This document shows positions 48,485 through 61,580 of a stretch of 64,000 bases of DNA, one piece after another. The position numbers were made by a program, and so were the translations under genes. The stretch's first letter is position 1. Every line of letters starts with the position of its first letter. The notes beneath the pieces were generated by a model. That model had not been told where the DNA came from. It searched no databases and saw only the letters and a list, made by a program, of their open reading frames with translations. The stretch comes from Anthonomus grandis grandis (Eukaryota > Arthropoda > Insecta > Coleoptera > Curculionidae), in contig NC_065556.1 in the NCBI RefSeq assembly GCF_022605725.1, positions 8,928,001 to 8,992,000 of the forward strand. The letters run 5' to 3'.

Positions 48485-51150
48485 AATTAAAATTAAAACG
48501 GAATAATCTTTAACGCTATCAGTTATTATATTTTCTTAATTCTGGTTGTGTTCAAACCGTAAAAAACATCATTGGGCTACCTTGTATATGCGAAATAGTA
48601 AACGTAAATTAAATTTGAATAATAGATAACAGTAATAGAGTGAGATATGATTATTTTTTTAAAAAACAATTCATAAGAAAATTTTAAAAAATTATTTATC
48701 GTACATCAAATAAACTTTAAAAATTAAATTGGAATAGAATCGGAAAATGCTATAATGATTAATTGTTCTATTTTCTTAACCTTAGTTATGCCCAAAACTT
48801 AAAAAGTATCATTTGAGTCGTCTTGTATAACCTAAATATTAATTTTAAAATTAATTTGAACAATAGATAACCGTAATTGAGTGAGATACGACTATTCTTT
48901 TTAAACACAATACATTAAAAAATGTTAAAAAATTATTTAGGGTTAAACAAATTATATCTAAAAATTAAATTGAAATCATATCGGAACAATAGCTATAGGT
49001 AATAGTAATCGATTTTCTTTATCCTGGTTATGTCCAAAACATAAAAAGGTTCATTTGAGTCAACTTGTATAACCTAAATAATAATTTTAAATTATATTTG
49101 AATAATAGATAACCGTAATTGATTGAGATATAACTTTTTTCTTTAAACACAATACATCAAAATATTTTTAAAAATTATTTAGGGTTAATCCAATTATATC
49201 TAAAAATTAATTTAAAATTAAATCGGAACAATCGTTAACGCTATTAGTTATTATATTTTCTCAGTTCTGGTTGTGTTCAAACCGTAAAAAACATCATTTG
49301 GCTATCTTGTATATGCGAAATAGTAAATGTAAATTATATTCAAATAATAAATAACAGTAATAGAGTGAGATATAATAATTTTTTTAAAAAACAATTCATA
49401 AGAAAAATTTTAAAAATAATTTAGAATACATCAAATGAACTTCAAAAATTAAATTGGAATCAAATCGGACATTGCTATAATGATTAATTGTTCTATTTTC
49501 TTGACCCTGGTTATGTCCAAAACTTAAAAAGGATCATTTGGGTCATTTTGTATAACCTAAATATTAATTTTAAAATTAATTTGAATAATAGATAACCGTA
49601 ATTGATTGAGATATGACTATTTTTTTAAAACACAATACATTAAAAAAATTTTAAAAATTATTTAGGGTTAAACAAATTATATCTAAAAATTAAATTGAAA
49701 TCATATCGGAACAATAGCTATAGGTAATAGTAATCGATTTTCTTTATCCTGGTTATGTAAAAAACATAAAAAGTATCATTTGGGTCATCTTGTATAACCT
49801 AAATATTAATTTTAAAATAAATTTGAAAAATAGATAACTGTAATTGAGTGAGATATGGCTATTTTTTTTAAACACAATACATTAAAATATTTTTAAAAAT
49901 CATTTAGAGTTAATCAAATTATATCTAAAAATTAATTTAAAGATAAATCGGAACAATCGTTAACGCTATTAGTTATTATATTTTCTTAATTCTGGTTGTG
50001 TTCAAACCGTAAAGAACATCAATTGACTATCCTGTACATGTGAAATAGTAAATTTAAATCATATTCAAATAATAGATAACAGTAATAGAGTGAGATATAA
50101 TTATTTTTTTAACAAACAATTCATAAGAAAAATTTAAAAAATAATTTACAGTAAATCAAATGAACTTCAAAAATTAAATTGCAATCAAATCGGACAATGC
50201 TATAATGATTATTTGTTCTATTTTCTTAACCCTGGTTATGTTCAAAATTAAAAAAGGATTATTTGAGTCATCTTGTATAACCTAAATATTAATTTTAAAA
50301 TATATTTGAAAAATAGATAACTGTAATTGAGTGAGATATAACTATTTTTTATAAACACAATACATTAAAATATTTTTAAAAATCATTTAGGGTTAATCAA
50401 ATTATATCTAAAAATTAATTTAAAATTAAATCGGAACAATCGTTCCGAAAATATAATAACTAAGAGTTATTATATTTTCTTAATTCTGGTTGTGTTCAAA
50501 CCATAAAGAATATCATTTGGCTATCCTGTATATGCAAAATAGTAAATTTAAATCATATTCGATTAATAGATAACAGTAATAGAGTGAGATATAATTATTT
50601 TTTTAAAAAACAATTCATAAGAAAAATTTTAAAAATAATTTACAGTAAATCAAATGAGCTTCAAAAATTAAATTGGAATCAAATCGGACAATGCTATAAT
50701 GATTAATCGTTCTATTTTCTTAACCCTGGTTCTGTCCAAAACTTAAAAAGGATCATTTGAGTCATCTTGTATAACATAAATAATAATTTTAAAATTAATT
50801 TGAATAATAGATAACCGTAATTGATTGAGATATGACTATTTTTTTAAAACACAATACATTAAAAAAATTTTAAAAATTATTTAGGGTTAAACAAATTATA
50901 TCTAAAAATTAAATTGAAATCATATCGGAACAATAGCTATAGGTAATAGTAATCGATTTTCTTTATCCTGGTTATGTAAAAAACATAAAAAGTATCATTT
51001 GGGTCATCTTGTATAACCTAAATATTAATTTTAAAATAAATTTGAAAAATAGATAACTGTAATTGAGTGAGATATGGCTATTTTTTTTAAACACAATACA
51101 TTAAAATATTTTTAAAAATCATTTAGGGTTAATCAAATTATATCTAAAAA
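48485..51150. repeat. Mixed monomers with a 1219-bp spaced duplication
   Basis: About 49,566-49,910 recurs at about 50,785-51,130. The rare GGTTATGTAAAAAACATAAA at 49,751 matches 50,970, an offset of 1219 bp or about five monomers. Both copies also share GAGATATGGCTATTTTTTTT and TTGAAAAATAGATAACTG. Between them are monomers related to 26.4-28.7 kb. A small rearranged spot lies at 50,432-50,479 and is listed separately. Confidence 0.75.
50432..50479. repeat. Templated inverted repeats replacing CGTTAACG in a B monomer
   Basis: Ordinary B reads CGGAACAATCGTTAACGCTA. Here CGGAAC (50,432-50,437) and GTTCCG (50,442-50,447) form a 6-bp inverted repeat around AATC. Immediately after, GAAAATATAATAACT (50,447-50,461) and AGTTATTATATTTTC (50,465-50,479) form a perfect 15-bp inverted repeat around a 3-base loop. 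The right arm is normal B sequence and the left arm is the new one. The AACGC part of the usual palindrome is gone. Confidence 0.93.
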
Positions 51151-51880
51151 TTAATTTAAAATTAAATCGGAACAATCGTTAACGCTAAGAGTTATTATAT
51201 TTTCTTAATTCTGGTTGTGTTCAAACCATAAAAAACATCATTTGGCTATCTCGTATATGCGAAATAGTAAATGTAAATTATATTCGAATAATAAATAACT
51301 GTAATAGAGTGCGATATAATATTTTTTATGAAAAACAATTAATAAGAAAAATTTTAAGAATAATTTACAGTACATCAAATGAACTTCAAAAATTAAATTG
51401 CAATCAAATCGGACAATGCTATAATGATTATTTGTTATATTTTCTTAACCCTGGTTATGTCCAATACTTAAAAAGGATTAATTGAGTCATCTTTTATAAC
51501 CTAAATATTAATTTTAAAATAAATTTGAATAATAGATAACCGTAATTGAGTGAGATATGACTATTTTTTTTAAACACAATACATTAAAATATTTTTAAAA
51601 ATTATTTAGAGTTAATCATATTATATCTAAAAATTAAATTAAAATTAAATCGGAACAATCGTTAACGCTATTAGTTATTATATTTTCTTAATTCTGGTTG
51701 TGTTCAAACCGTAAAGAACATCATTTGACTATCCTGTACATGTGAAATAGTAAATTTAAATCATATTCAAATAATAGATAACAATAATAGAGTGAGATAT
51801 AATTATTTTTTTAACAAACAATTCATAAGAAAAATTTAAAAAATTATTTACAGTAAATCAAATGAACTTCAAAAATTAAA
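51151..51880. repeat. A-B monomers
   Basis: Contains a B monomer with AACCATAAAAAACATC, an A with GTGCGATATAATATTTTTTA and TTGCAATCAAATCGG, a B with GAACATCATTTGACTATCCT (51,716), and the start of an A with AACAAACAATTC. The same variants and order are seen near 26,900-27,500. Confidence 0.65.
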
Positions 51881-53066
51881 TTGGAATCAAATCGGACAAT
51901 GCTATAACGATTAATCGTTCTATTTTCATAACCCTGGTTATGTCAAAACCTTAAAAAGGATCATTTGGGTCATCTTGTATAACCTAAATATTAATTTAAA
52001 AATAAATTTGAATAATAGATAACCGTTATTGAGTGAGATATGACTATTTTTTTTAAACACAATACATTAAAAAATTATTTAGGCTTAAACAAATTATATC
52101 TAAAAATTAAATTAAAATCATATCGGAACAATAGTTATAGGTAATAGTAATAGATTTTCTTTATCCTGGTTATGTTCAAAACATGAAAAGGATCATTTGA
52201 GTCATCTTGTATAACCTAAATAATAATTTTAAATTATATTTGAATAATAGATAATCGTAATTGAGTGAGATATGACTTTCTTCTTTAAACAAAATACATC
52301 AAAATATTTTTAAAAATCATTTAGGGTTAATCAAATTATATCTAAAAATTAAATTAAAATTAAATCGGAACAATCGTTAACGCTATTAGTTATTATATTT
52401 TCTTAATTCTGGTTGTGTTCAAACCATAAAGAATATCATTTGGCTATCCTGTATATGCAAAATAGTAAATTTAAATCATATTCGATTAATAGATAACAGT
52501 AATAGAGTGAGATATAATAATTTTTTTAAAAAACAATTCATAAGAAAAATTTTAAAAATAATTTACAGTAAATCAAATGAGCTTCAAAAATTAAATTGGA
52601 ATCAAATCGGACAATGCTATAACGATTAATCGTTCTATTTTCATAACCCTGGTTATGTCGAAACCTTAAAAAGGATCATTTGGGTCATCTTGTATAACCT
52701 AAATAATAATTTAAAAATAAATTTGAATAATAGATAACCGTTATTGAGTGAGATATGACTATTTTTTTTAAACACAATATATTAAAAAATTATTTAGGCT
52801 TAAACAAATTATATCTAAAAATTAAATTAAAATCATATCGGAACAATAGTTATAGGTAATAGTAATAGATTTTCTTTATCCTGGTTATGTTCAAAACATG
52901 AAAAGGATCATTTGAGTCATCTTGTATAACCTAAATAAATAATAATTTTAAATAATATTTGAATAATAGATAATCGTAATTGAGTGAGATATGACTTTCT
53001 TCTTTAAATAAAATACATCAAAATATTTTTAAAAATCATTTAGGGTTAATCAAATTATATCTAAAA
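51881..53066. repeat. 715-bp trimer, about 1.6 tandem copies
   Basis: GCTATAACGATTAATCGTTC at 51,901 recurs at 52,616, and TATGTTCAAAACATGAAAAG at 52,171 recurs at 52,886. Both offsets are 715 bp. Both copies share TTTTCATAACCCTGG and a shortened B-left half (CATTAAAAAATTATTTAGGC, lacking the usual ATTTTTAAA). Copy 2 departs from copy 1 at about 53,067 (ATTTAAAATTAAATCGG against AATTAAAATTAAATCGG). Confidence 0.8.
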
Positions 53067-54081
53067 ATTAATTTAAAATTAAATCGGAACAATAGTTAAC
53101 GCTAAGAGTTATTATATTTTCTTAATTCTGGTTGTATTCAAACCATATAAAACATCATTTGGCTATCTCGTATATGCGAAATAGTAAATGTAAATTATAT
53201 TCGAATAATAAATAACAGTAATAGAGTGCGATATAATATTTTTTATAAAAAACAATTTATAAGAAAAATTTTAAAAATAATTTACAGTACATCAAATGAA
53301 CTTCAAAAATTAAATTGCAATCAAATCGGACAATGCTATAATGATTATTTGTTCTATTTTCTTAACCCTGGTTATGTCCAAAATTTAAAAAGGATCATGT
53401 GGGTCATCTTGTATAACCTAAATATTAATTTTAAAATAAATTTGAATAATAGATAACCGTAATTGAGTGAGATATGACTTTTTTTTTTAAACACATTACA
53501 TTAAAATATTTTTAAAAATCATTTAGGGTTCAACAAATTATACCTAAAAATTAAATTGAAATCATATAGGAACAATAGCTATAGGTAATAGTAATCGATT
53601 TTCTTTATCCTGGTTATGTCCAAAACATAAAAAGGATCATTTGACTCATCTTGTATAACCTAAATAATAATTTTAAATTATATCTGAATAATAGATAACC
53701 GTAATTGAGTGAGATATGACTATTTTTTTTAAACACAATACATTAACATATTTTTAAAAATCATTTAGGGTTAATCAAATAATATCTAAAAATCAAAATG
53801 AAATCATATCGGAACAATCGTTAACGCTATTAGTTATTATATTTTCTTAGTTCTGGTTGTGTTCAAACCGTAGAAAACATCATTTGGCTATCTTGTATAT
53901 GTGAAATAGTAAATTTAAATCATATTCGAATAATAGATAACAGTAATAGAGTGAGATATAATTATTTTTTTTTAAAAACAATTCATAAGAAAAATTTTAA
54001 AAATAATTTACAGTAAATCAAATGAACTGCAAAAATTAAATTGGAATCAAATCGGACAATGCCATAATGATTAATCGTTTG
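53067..54081. repeat. A-B-C monomers upstream of the 1423-bp HOR
   Basis: Contains a B (AACAATAGTTAACGC), an A with an accidentally open frame (53,226-53,456), and a C monomer with ATATAGGAACAATAGC near 53,564. These are followed by a B with AACCGTAGAAAACATC (53,871) and an A with ATGAACTGCAAAAATT. The stretch from about 53,821 recurs at 58,602 with an offset of 4781 bp. Confidence 0.7.
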
Positions 54082-55504
54082 ATTTTCTTAACCCTGGTTA
54101 TGTCCAAAACTTAAAAAGGATCATTTGAGTCATATTGTATAACATAAATATTAATTTTAAAATAAATTTGAATAATAGATAACTGGAGATATGACTATTT
54201 TTTTAAAACACAATACATTAAAAAATTTTTAAAAATTATTTAGGGTTAAACAAATTATATCTAAAAATTAAATTATAATCATATAGGAACAATAGCTATA
54301 GGTAATAGTAATCAATTTTCTTTATCCTGGTTATATCCAAAACATAAAAAGGATCATTTGACTCATCTTGTATAACCTAAATAATAATTTTAAATTATAT
54401 CTGAATAATAGATAACCGTAAATGAGTGAGATATGACTATTTTTTTTAAACACAATTCATTAAAATATTTTTAAAAATCATTTAGGGTTATTTAAATTAT
54501 ATCTAAAAATTAAATTAAAATTAAATCGGAACAATCGTTAACGCTATTAGTAATTATATTTTCTTAATTCTGGTTATGTTCAAACCGTAAAAAACATAAT
54601 TTGGCTATCTTGTATATGCGAAATAGTAAATGTAAATAAATAACAGTAATAGAGTGTGATTTAAAAATTTTTTTAAAAAACAATTCATAAGAAAAATTTT
54701 AAAAATAATTTACAGTAAATCAAATGAACTTCAAAAATTAAATTGAAATCATATCGGACGATGCTATAATCATTAATTGTTCTATTTTCTTAACCCTGGT
54801 TATGTCCAAAACTTAAAAAGGATCATTTGTGTCATCTTGTATAACCTAAATATTAATTTTAAAATTAATTTGAATAATAGATAACCGTAATTGAGTGAGA
54901 TACGACTATTCTTTTTAAACACAATACATTAAAAAATGTTAAAAAATTATTTTGGGTTAAACAAATTATATCTAAAAATTAAATTGAAATCATATCGGAA
55001 CAATAGCTATAGGTAATAGTAATCGATTTTCTTTATCCTGGTTATGTCCAAAACATAAAAAGGTTCATTTGAGTCAACTTGTATAACCTAAATAATAATT
55101 TTAATTTATATTTGAATAATAGATAACCGTAATTGATTGAGATATAACTTTTTTCTTTAAACACGATACATCAAAATATTTTAAAAAATCATTTAGGGTT
55201 AATCAAATTATATCTAAAAATTAATTTAAAATTAAATCGGAACAATCGTTAACGCTATTAGTTATATTTTTTCAGTTCTGGTTGTGTTCAAACCGTAAAA
55301 AACATCATTTGGCTATCTTGTATATGCGAAATAGTAAATGTAAATTAGTTTCGAATAAAAAATAACAGTAAAAGAGTGAGATATAATAATTTTTTTAAAA
55401 ATAATTCATAAGAAAAATTCTAAAAATAATTTAGAGTACATCAAATGAACTTCAAAAATTAAATTGGAATCAAATCGGACATTGCTATAATGATTAATTG
55501 TTCT
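54082..55504. repeat. 1423-bp HOR, copy 1
   Basis: AACTGGAGATATGAC at 54,181 recurs at 55,604, and ATATCGGACGATGCTATA at 54,751 recurs at 56,174. Both offsets are 1423 bp, six monomers with deletions. The marker AACTGGAGATATG marks an internal head deletion: the usual AACCGTAATTGAGTGAGATATG has lost part of its middle. Copy 1 also has GTTATATTTTTTCAG near 55,260, three bases shorter than copy 2. Confidence 0.88.
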
Positions 55505-56981
55505 ATTTTCTTAACCCTGGTTATGTCCAAAACTTAAAAAGGATCATTTGAGTCATATTGTATAACATAAATATTAATTTTAAAATAAATTTGAATAATA
55601 GATAACTGGAGATATGACTATTTTTTTAAAACACAATACATTAAAAAATTTTTAAAAATTATTTAGGGTTAAACAAATTATATCTAAAAATTAAATTATA
55701 ATCATATAGGAACAATAGCTATAGGTAATAGTAATCAATTTTCTTTATCCTGGTTATATCCAAAACATAAAAAGGATCATTTGACTCATCTTGTATAACC
55801 TAAATAATAATTTTAAATTATATCTGAATAATAGATAACCGTAAATGAGTGAGATATGACTATTTTTTTTAAACACAATTCATTAAAATATTTTTAAAAA
55901 TCATTTAGGGTTATTTAAATTATATCTAAAAATTAAATTAAAATTAAATCGGAACAATCGTTAACGCTATTAGTAATTATATTTTCTTAATTCTGGTTAT
56001 GTTCAAACCGTAAAAAACATAATTAGGCTATCTTGTATATGCGAAATAGTAAATGTAAATAAATAACAGTAATAGAGTGAGATTTAAAAAATTTTTTAAA
56101 AAACAATTCATAAGAAAAATTTTAAAAATAATTTACAGTAAATCAAATGAACTTCAAAAATTAAATTGAAATCATATCGGACGATGCTATAATCATTAAT
56201 TGTTCTATTTTCTTAACCCTGGTTATGTCCAAAACTTAAAAAGGATCATTTGTGTCATCTTGTATAACCTAAATATTAATTTTAAAATTAATTTGAATAA
56301 TAGATAACCGTAATTGAGTGAGATACGACTATTCTTTTTAAACACAATACATTAAAAAATGTTAAAAAATTATTTAGGGTTAAACAAATTATATCTAAAA
56401 ATTAAATTGAAATCATATCGGAACAATAGCTATAGGTAATAGTAATCGATTTTCTTTATCCTGGTTATGTCCAAAACATAAAAAGTTTCATTTGAGTCAA
56501 CTTGTATAACCTAAATAATAATTTTAATTTATATTTGAATAATAGATAACCGTAATTGATTGAGATATAACTTTTTTCTTTAAACACGATACATCAAAAT
56601 ATTTTAAAAATCATTTAGGGTTAATCAAATTATATCTAAAAATTAATTTAAAATTAAATCGGAACAATCGTTAACGCTATTAGTTATTATATTTTTTCAG
56701 TTCTGGTTGTGTTCAAACCGTAAAAAACATCATTTGGCTATCTTGTATATGCGAAATAGTAAATGTAAATTATATTCAAATAAAAAATAACAGTAAAAGA
56801 GTGAGATATAATAATTTTTTTTAAAATAATTCATAAGAAAAATTCTAAAAATAATTTAGAGTACATCAAATGAACTTCAAAAATTAAATTGGAATCAAAT
56901 CGGACATTGCTATAATGATTAATTGTTCTATTTTCTTAACCCTGGTTATGTCCAAAACTTAAAAAGGATCATTTGAGTCAT
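55505..56981. repeat. 1423-bp HOR, copy 2
   Basis: Follows copy 1 directly and repeats it in order. The match ends near 56,981, where GAGTCATCTTG replaces the marker GAGTCATATTG. Shared rare variants include CCTGGTTATATCCAAAAC, GGTTATTTAAATTATATC, TTTGTGTCATCTTG and AAATAAAAAATAACAGTAAA. Small differences are seen (AAAGTTTCATTTGAG near 56,483; AATTAGGCTATC near 56,022). Confidence 0.88.
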
Positions 56982-58600
56982 CTTGTATAACCTAAATATT
57001 AATTTTAAAATAAATTTGAATAATAGATAACCGTAATTGAGTGAGATATTACTATTTTTTTAAAACATAATACATAAAATTATTTTTAAAAATTATTTAG
57101 GATTAATCAAATTATATCTAAAAATTAAATTAAAATTAAAACGGAACAAGCTTTAACGCTATCAGTTATTATATTTTCTTAATTCTGGTTGTGTTCAAAC
57201 CGTAAAAAACATCATTTGGCTACCTTGTATATGCGAAATAGTAAATTTAAATTCTATTCGAATAATAGATAACCGTAATAGAGTGCGACATAATTATTTT
57301 TTTTAAAAACAATTCATAAGAAAAATTTTAAAAATAATTTACAGTACATCAAATGAACTTCAAAAATGAAATTGGAATCAAATCGGACATTGCTATAATG
57401 ATTAATTGTTCTATTTTCTTAACCCTGGTTATGTCCAAAACTTAAAAAGGATCATTTGAGTCAATTTGTATAACCTAAATATTAATGTTAAATAAATTTG
57501 AATAATAGATAACCGTAATTGAGTGAGATATGACTTTTTTCATTAAATTCAATACATCAAAACATTTTTAAAAATCATTTAGGGTTAATCAAATTATATC
57601 TAATAATTAATTTAAAATTAAATCGGAACAATCGTTAACGCTAAGAGTTATTATATTTTCTTAATTCTGGTTGTGTTCAAACCATAAAAAACATCATTTG
57701 GCTATCTTGTATATGCAAAATAGTAAATTTAAATCATATTCGAATAATAGATAACAGCAATAGAGTGAGATATAATTATTTTTTTAAAAAACAATTCATA
57801 AGAAAAATTTTAAAAATAATTTACAATAAATCAAATGAGCTTCAAAAATTAAATTGGAATCAAATCGGACAATGCTATAACGATTAATCGTTCTATTTTC
57901 TTAACCCTGGTTATGACGAAACCTTAAAAAGAATCATTTGGGTCATCTTGAATAACCTAAATATTAATTTAAAAATAAATTTGAATAATAGATAACCGTT
58001 ATTGAGTGAGATATTACTATTTTTTTTTTAACATAATACATAAAATTATTTTTGAAAGTCATTTAGGGTTAATCAAATTATATCTAAGAATTAATTTAAA
58101 ATTAAATCGGAACAATCGTTAACGCTAAGAGTTATTATATTTTCTTAATTCTGGTTGTGTTCAAACCATAAAAAACATCATTTGGCAATCTCGTATATGC
58201 GAAATAGTAAATGTAAATTATATTGGAATAATAAATAACAGTAATAGATTGCGATATAATATTTTTTATAAAAAACAATTTATAAGAAAAATTTTAAAAA
58301 TAATTTACAGTACATCAAATCAACTTTAAAAATTAAATTGGAATCAAATCGGGCATCGCTATAATGATTAATTGTTCTATTTTCTTAACCCTGGTTATGT
58401 CCAAAACTTAAAAAGGATCATTTGAGTCATCTTGTATAACCTAAATATTAATTTTAAAATAAATTTGAATAATAGATAACCGTAATTGAGAGAGAGATTA
58501 CTATTTTTTTTAAACATAATACATAAAATTATTTTTAAAAGTCATTTAGGGTTAATCAAATTATATCTAAAAATTAATTTAAAATTAAATCGGAACAATC
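56982..58600. repeat. Mixed A-B monomers
   Basis: Ordinary alternation with B* relatives lacking the extra segment (AAACGGAACAAGCTTTAACGC near 57,140). Also present are an A with CGATTAATCGTTC near 57,871 and B-left variants with TTATTTTTGAAAGTCATTTA near 58,041. The latter recur near 59,760 and 60,246 and resemble the one near 10,150. Confidence 0.65.
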
Positions 58601-59430
58601 GTTAACGCTATTAGTTATTATATTTTCTTAGTTCTGGTTGTGTTCAAACCGTAGAAAACATCATTTGGCTATCTTGTATATGTAAAATAGTAAATTTAAA
58701 TCATATTCGAATAATAGATAACAGTAATAGAGTGAGATATAATTATTTTTTTTTAAAAACTATTCATAAGAAAAATTTTAAAAATAATTTACAGTAAATC
58801 AAATGAACTGCAAAAATTAAATTGGAATCAAATCGGACAATGCCATAATGATTAATCGTTTGATTTTCTTAACCCTGGTTATGTCCAAAACTTAAAAAGG
58901 ATCATTTGAGTCATATTGTATAACATAAATATTAATTTTAAAATAAATTTGAATAATAGATAACTGGAGATATGACTATTTTTTTAAAACACATTACATT
59001 AAAAAATTTTTAAAAATTATTTAGGGTTAAACAAATTATATCTAAAAATTAAATTATAATCATATAGGAACAATAGCTATAGGTAATAGTAATCAATTTT
59101 CTTTATCCTGGTTATATCCAAAACATAAAAAGGATCATTTGACTCATCTTGTATAACCTAAATAATAATTTTAAATTATATCTGAATAATAGATAACCGT
59201 AATTGAGTGAGATATGACTATTTTTTTTAAACACAATTCATTAAAATATTTTTAAAAATCATTTAGGGTTATTTAAATTATATCTAAAAATTAAATTAAA
59301 ATTAAATCGGAACAATCGTTAACGCTATTAGTAATTATATTTTCTTAATTCTGGTTATGTTCAAACCGTAAAAAACATAATTTGGCTATCTTGTATATGC
59401 GAAATAGTAAATGTAAATTATATTGGAATA
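58601..59430. repeat. Displaced copy of 53,821-54,650
   Basis: TAGAAAACATC at 58,652 matches 53,871, and AACTGGAGATATGAC at 58,962 matches 54,181. Both offsets are 4781 bp. Order and rare variants agree: TCGTTTGATTTTC, GAGTCATATTGTATAACATA, CCTGGTTATATCC and AACATAATTTGGC. It ends near 59,430, where the B tail leads into an A head (ATATTGGAATAATAAATAAC) not present at the source. Confidence 0.85.
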
Positions 59431-61580
59431 ATAAATAACAGTAATAGAGTGCGATATAATATTTTTTATAAAAAACAATTTATAAGAAAAATTTTAAAAA
59501 TAATTTACAGTACATCAAATGAACTTCAAAAATTAAATTGGAATCAAATCGGACATTGCTATAATGATTAATTGTTCTATTTTCTTAACCCTGGTTATGT
59601 CCAAAACTTAAAAAGGATCATTTGAGTCATCTTGTATAACCTAAATATAAACTAATATAAAAATATTGTATAACCTAAATAGTTTTAAAATTAATTTGAA
59701 TAATAGATAACCGTAATTGAGTGAGATATTACTATTTTTTTTTAACATAATACATAAAATTATTTTTAAAAGTCATTTAGGGTTAATCAACAAATTATAT
59801 CTAAGAATTAATTTAAAATTAAATCGGAACAATCATTAACGCTAAGAGTTATTATATTTTCTTAATTCTGGTTGTGTTCAAACCATAAAAAACATCATTT
59901 GGCTATCTCGTATATGCGAAATAGTAAATGTAAATTATATTGGAATAATAAATAACAGTAATAGAGTGCGATATAATATTTTTTATAAAAAACAATTTAT
60001 AAGAAAAATTTTAAAAATAATTTACAGTACATCAAATGAACTTCAAAAATTAAATTGGAATCAAATCGGGCATCGCTATAATGATTAATTGTTTTATTTT
60101 CTTAACCCTGGTTATGTTCAGAACTTAAAAAGGATCATTTGAGTCATCTTGTATAACCTAAATATTAATTCTAAAATAAATTTGAATAATAGATAACCGT
60201 AATTGAGTGAGAGATTACTATTTTTTTTAAACATAATACATAAAATTCTTTTTAAAAGTCATTTAGGGTTAATCAAATTATATCTAAAAATTAAGTTAAA
60301 ATTAAATTGGAACAATCGTTAACGCTAAGAGTTATTATATTTTCTTAATTCTGGTTGTGTTCAAACCATAAAAAACATCATTTGGCTATCTCGTATATGC
60401 GAAATAGTAAATGTAAATTATATTCGAATAATAAATAACAGTAATAGAGTGCGATATAATATTTTTATAAAAAACAGTTTATAAGAAAAATTTTAAAAAT
60501 AATTTACAGTACATCAAATGAACTTCAAAAATTAAATTGGAATCAAATCGGACATTGCTATAATGATTAATTGTTCTATTTTCTTAACCCTGGTTATGTC
60601 CAAAATTTAAAAAGGATCATGTGGGTCATCTTGTATAACCTAAATATTAATTTTAAAATAAATTTGAATAATAGATAACCGTAATTGAGTGAGATATGAC
60701 TATTTTTTTTAAACACAATACATTAAAATATTTTTAAAAATCATTTAGGGTTAATCAAATTATATCTAAAAATCAAAATGAAATCATATCGGAACAATCG
60801 TTAACGCTATTAGTTATTATATTTTCTTAGTTCTGGTTGTGTTCAAACCGTAGAAAACATCATTTGGCTATCTTGTATATGTGAAATAGTAAATTTAAAT
60901 CATATTCGAATAATAGATAACAGTAATAGAGTGAGATATGATTATTTTTTTAAAAAACAATTCATTAGAAAATTTAAAAAAATAATTTACTGTACATCAA
61001 ATAAACTGCAAAAATTAAAATGGAATCAAATCGGACAATGCTATAATGATTAATTGTTCTATTTTCTTAACCCTAGTTATGCCCAAAACTTAAAAAGTAT
61101 CATTTGGGTCATCTTGTATAACCTAAATATTAATTTTAAAATAAATTTGAATAATAGATAACCGTAATTGAGTTAGATATGTCTATTTTTTTTAAACACA
61201 ATACATTAAAATATTTTTAAAAATCATTTAGGGTTAATCAAATTATATCTAAAAACTAAATAAAAATTAAATCGGAACAATCGTTAACGCTATTAGTTAT
61301 TATATTTTCATAGTTCTGGTTGTGTTCAAACCGTAAAGAATATCATTTGGCTATCCTGTATATGCGAATTAGTAAATTTAAATCATATTCGAATAATAGA
61401 TAATAGTAATAGAGTGAGATATAATTATTTTTTCAAAAAACAGTTCATAAGAAAAATTTTAAAAATAATTTACAGTAAATCAAATGAGCTTCAAAAATTA
61501 AATTGGAATCAAATCGGACAATGCTATAATGATTAATCGTTCTATTTTCTTAACCCTGGTTATGTCCAAAACTTAAAAAG
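59431..61580. repeat. A-B monomers with a small local duplication
   Basis: At 59,641-59,690 the A tail is disturbed. CTAAATATAAACTAATAT and AAAAATATTGTATAACCTAA show the TATAACCTAAAT tail twice with an imperfect linker, consistent with slippage. The B-left variant CATAAAATTATTTTTAAAAG follows twice. At 61,580/61,581 an A monomer (ACTTAAAAAGGAT) is fused directly to AACGCTATTAGTTATT of a B monomer. Confidence 0.7.

Noticed and set aside
53226..53456. 76-codon open frame on the + strand
   Set aside because: It begins with GTG inside an A monomer head and ends at the TAA of the next monomer's AGATAAC box. It is open only because this monomer has chance variants (such as GTGCGATAT and AATTGCAATC). 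Homologous frames in sister monomers are interrupted, there is no ribosome-binding or domain signal, and the composition is what translated AT-rich repeat gives.
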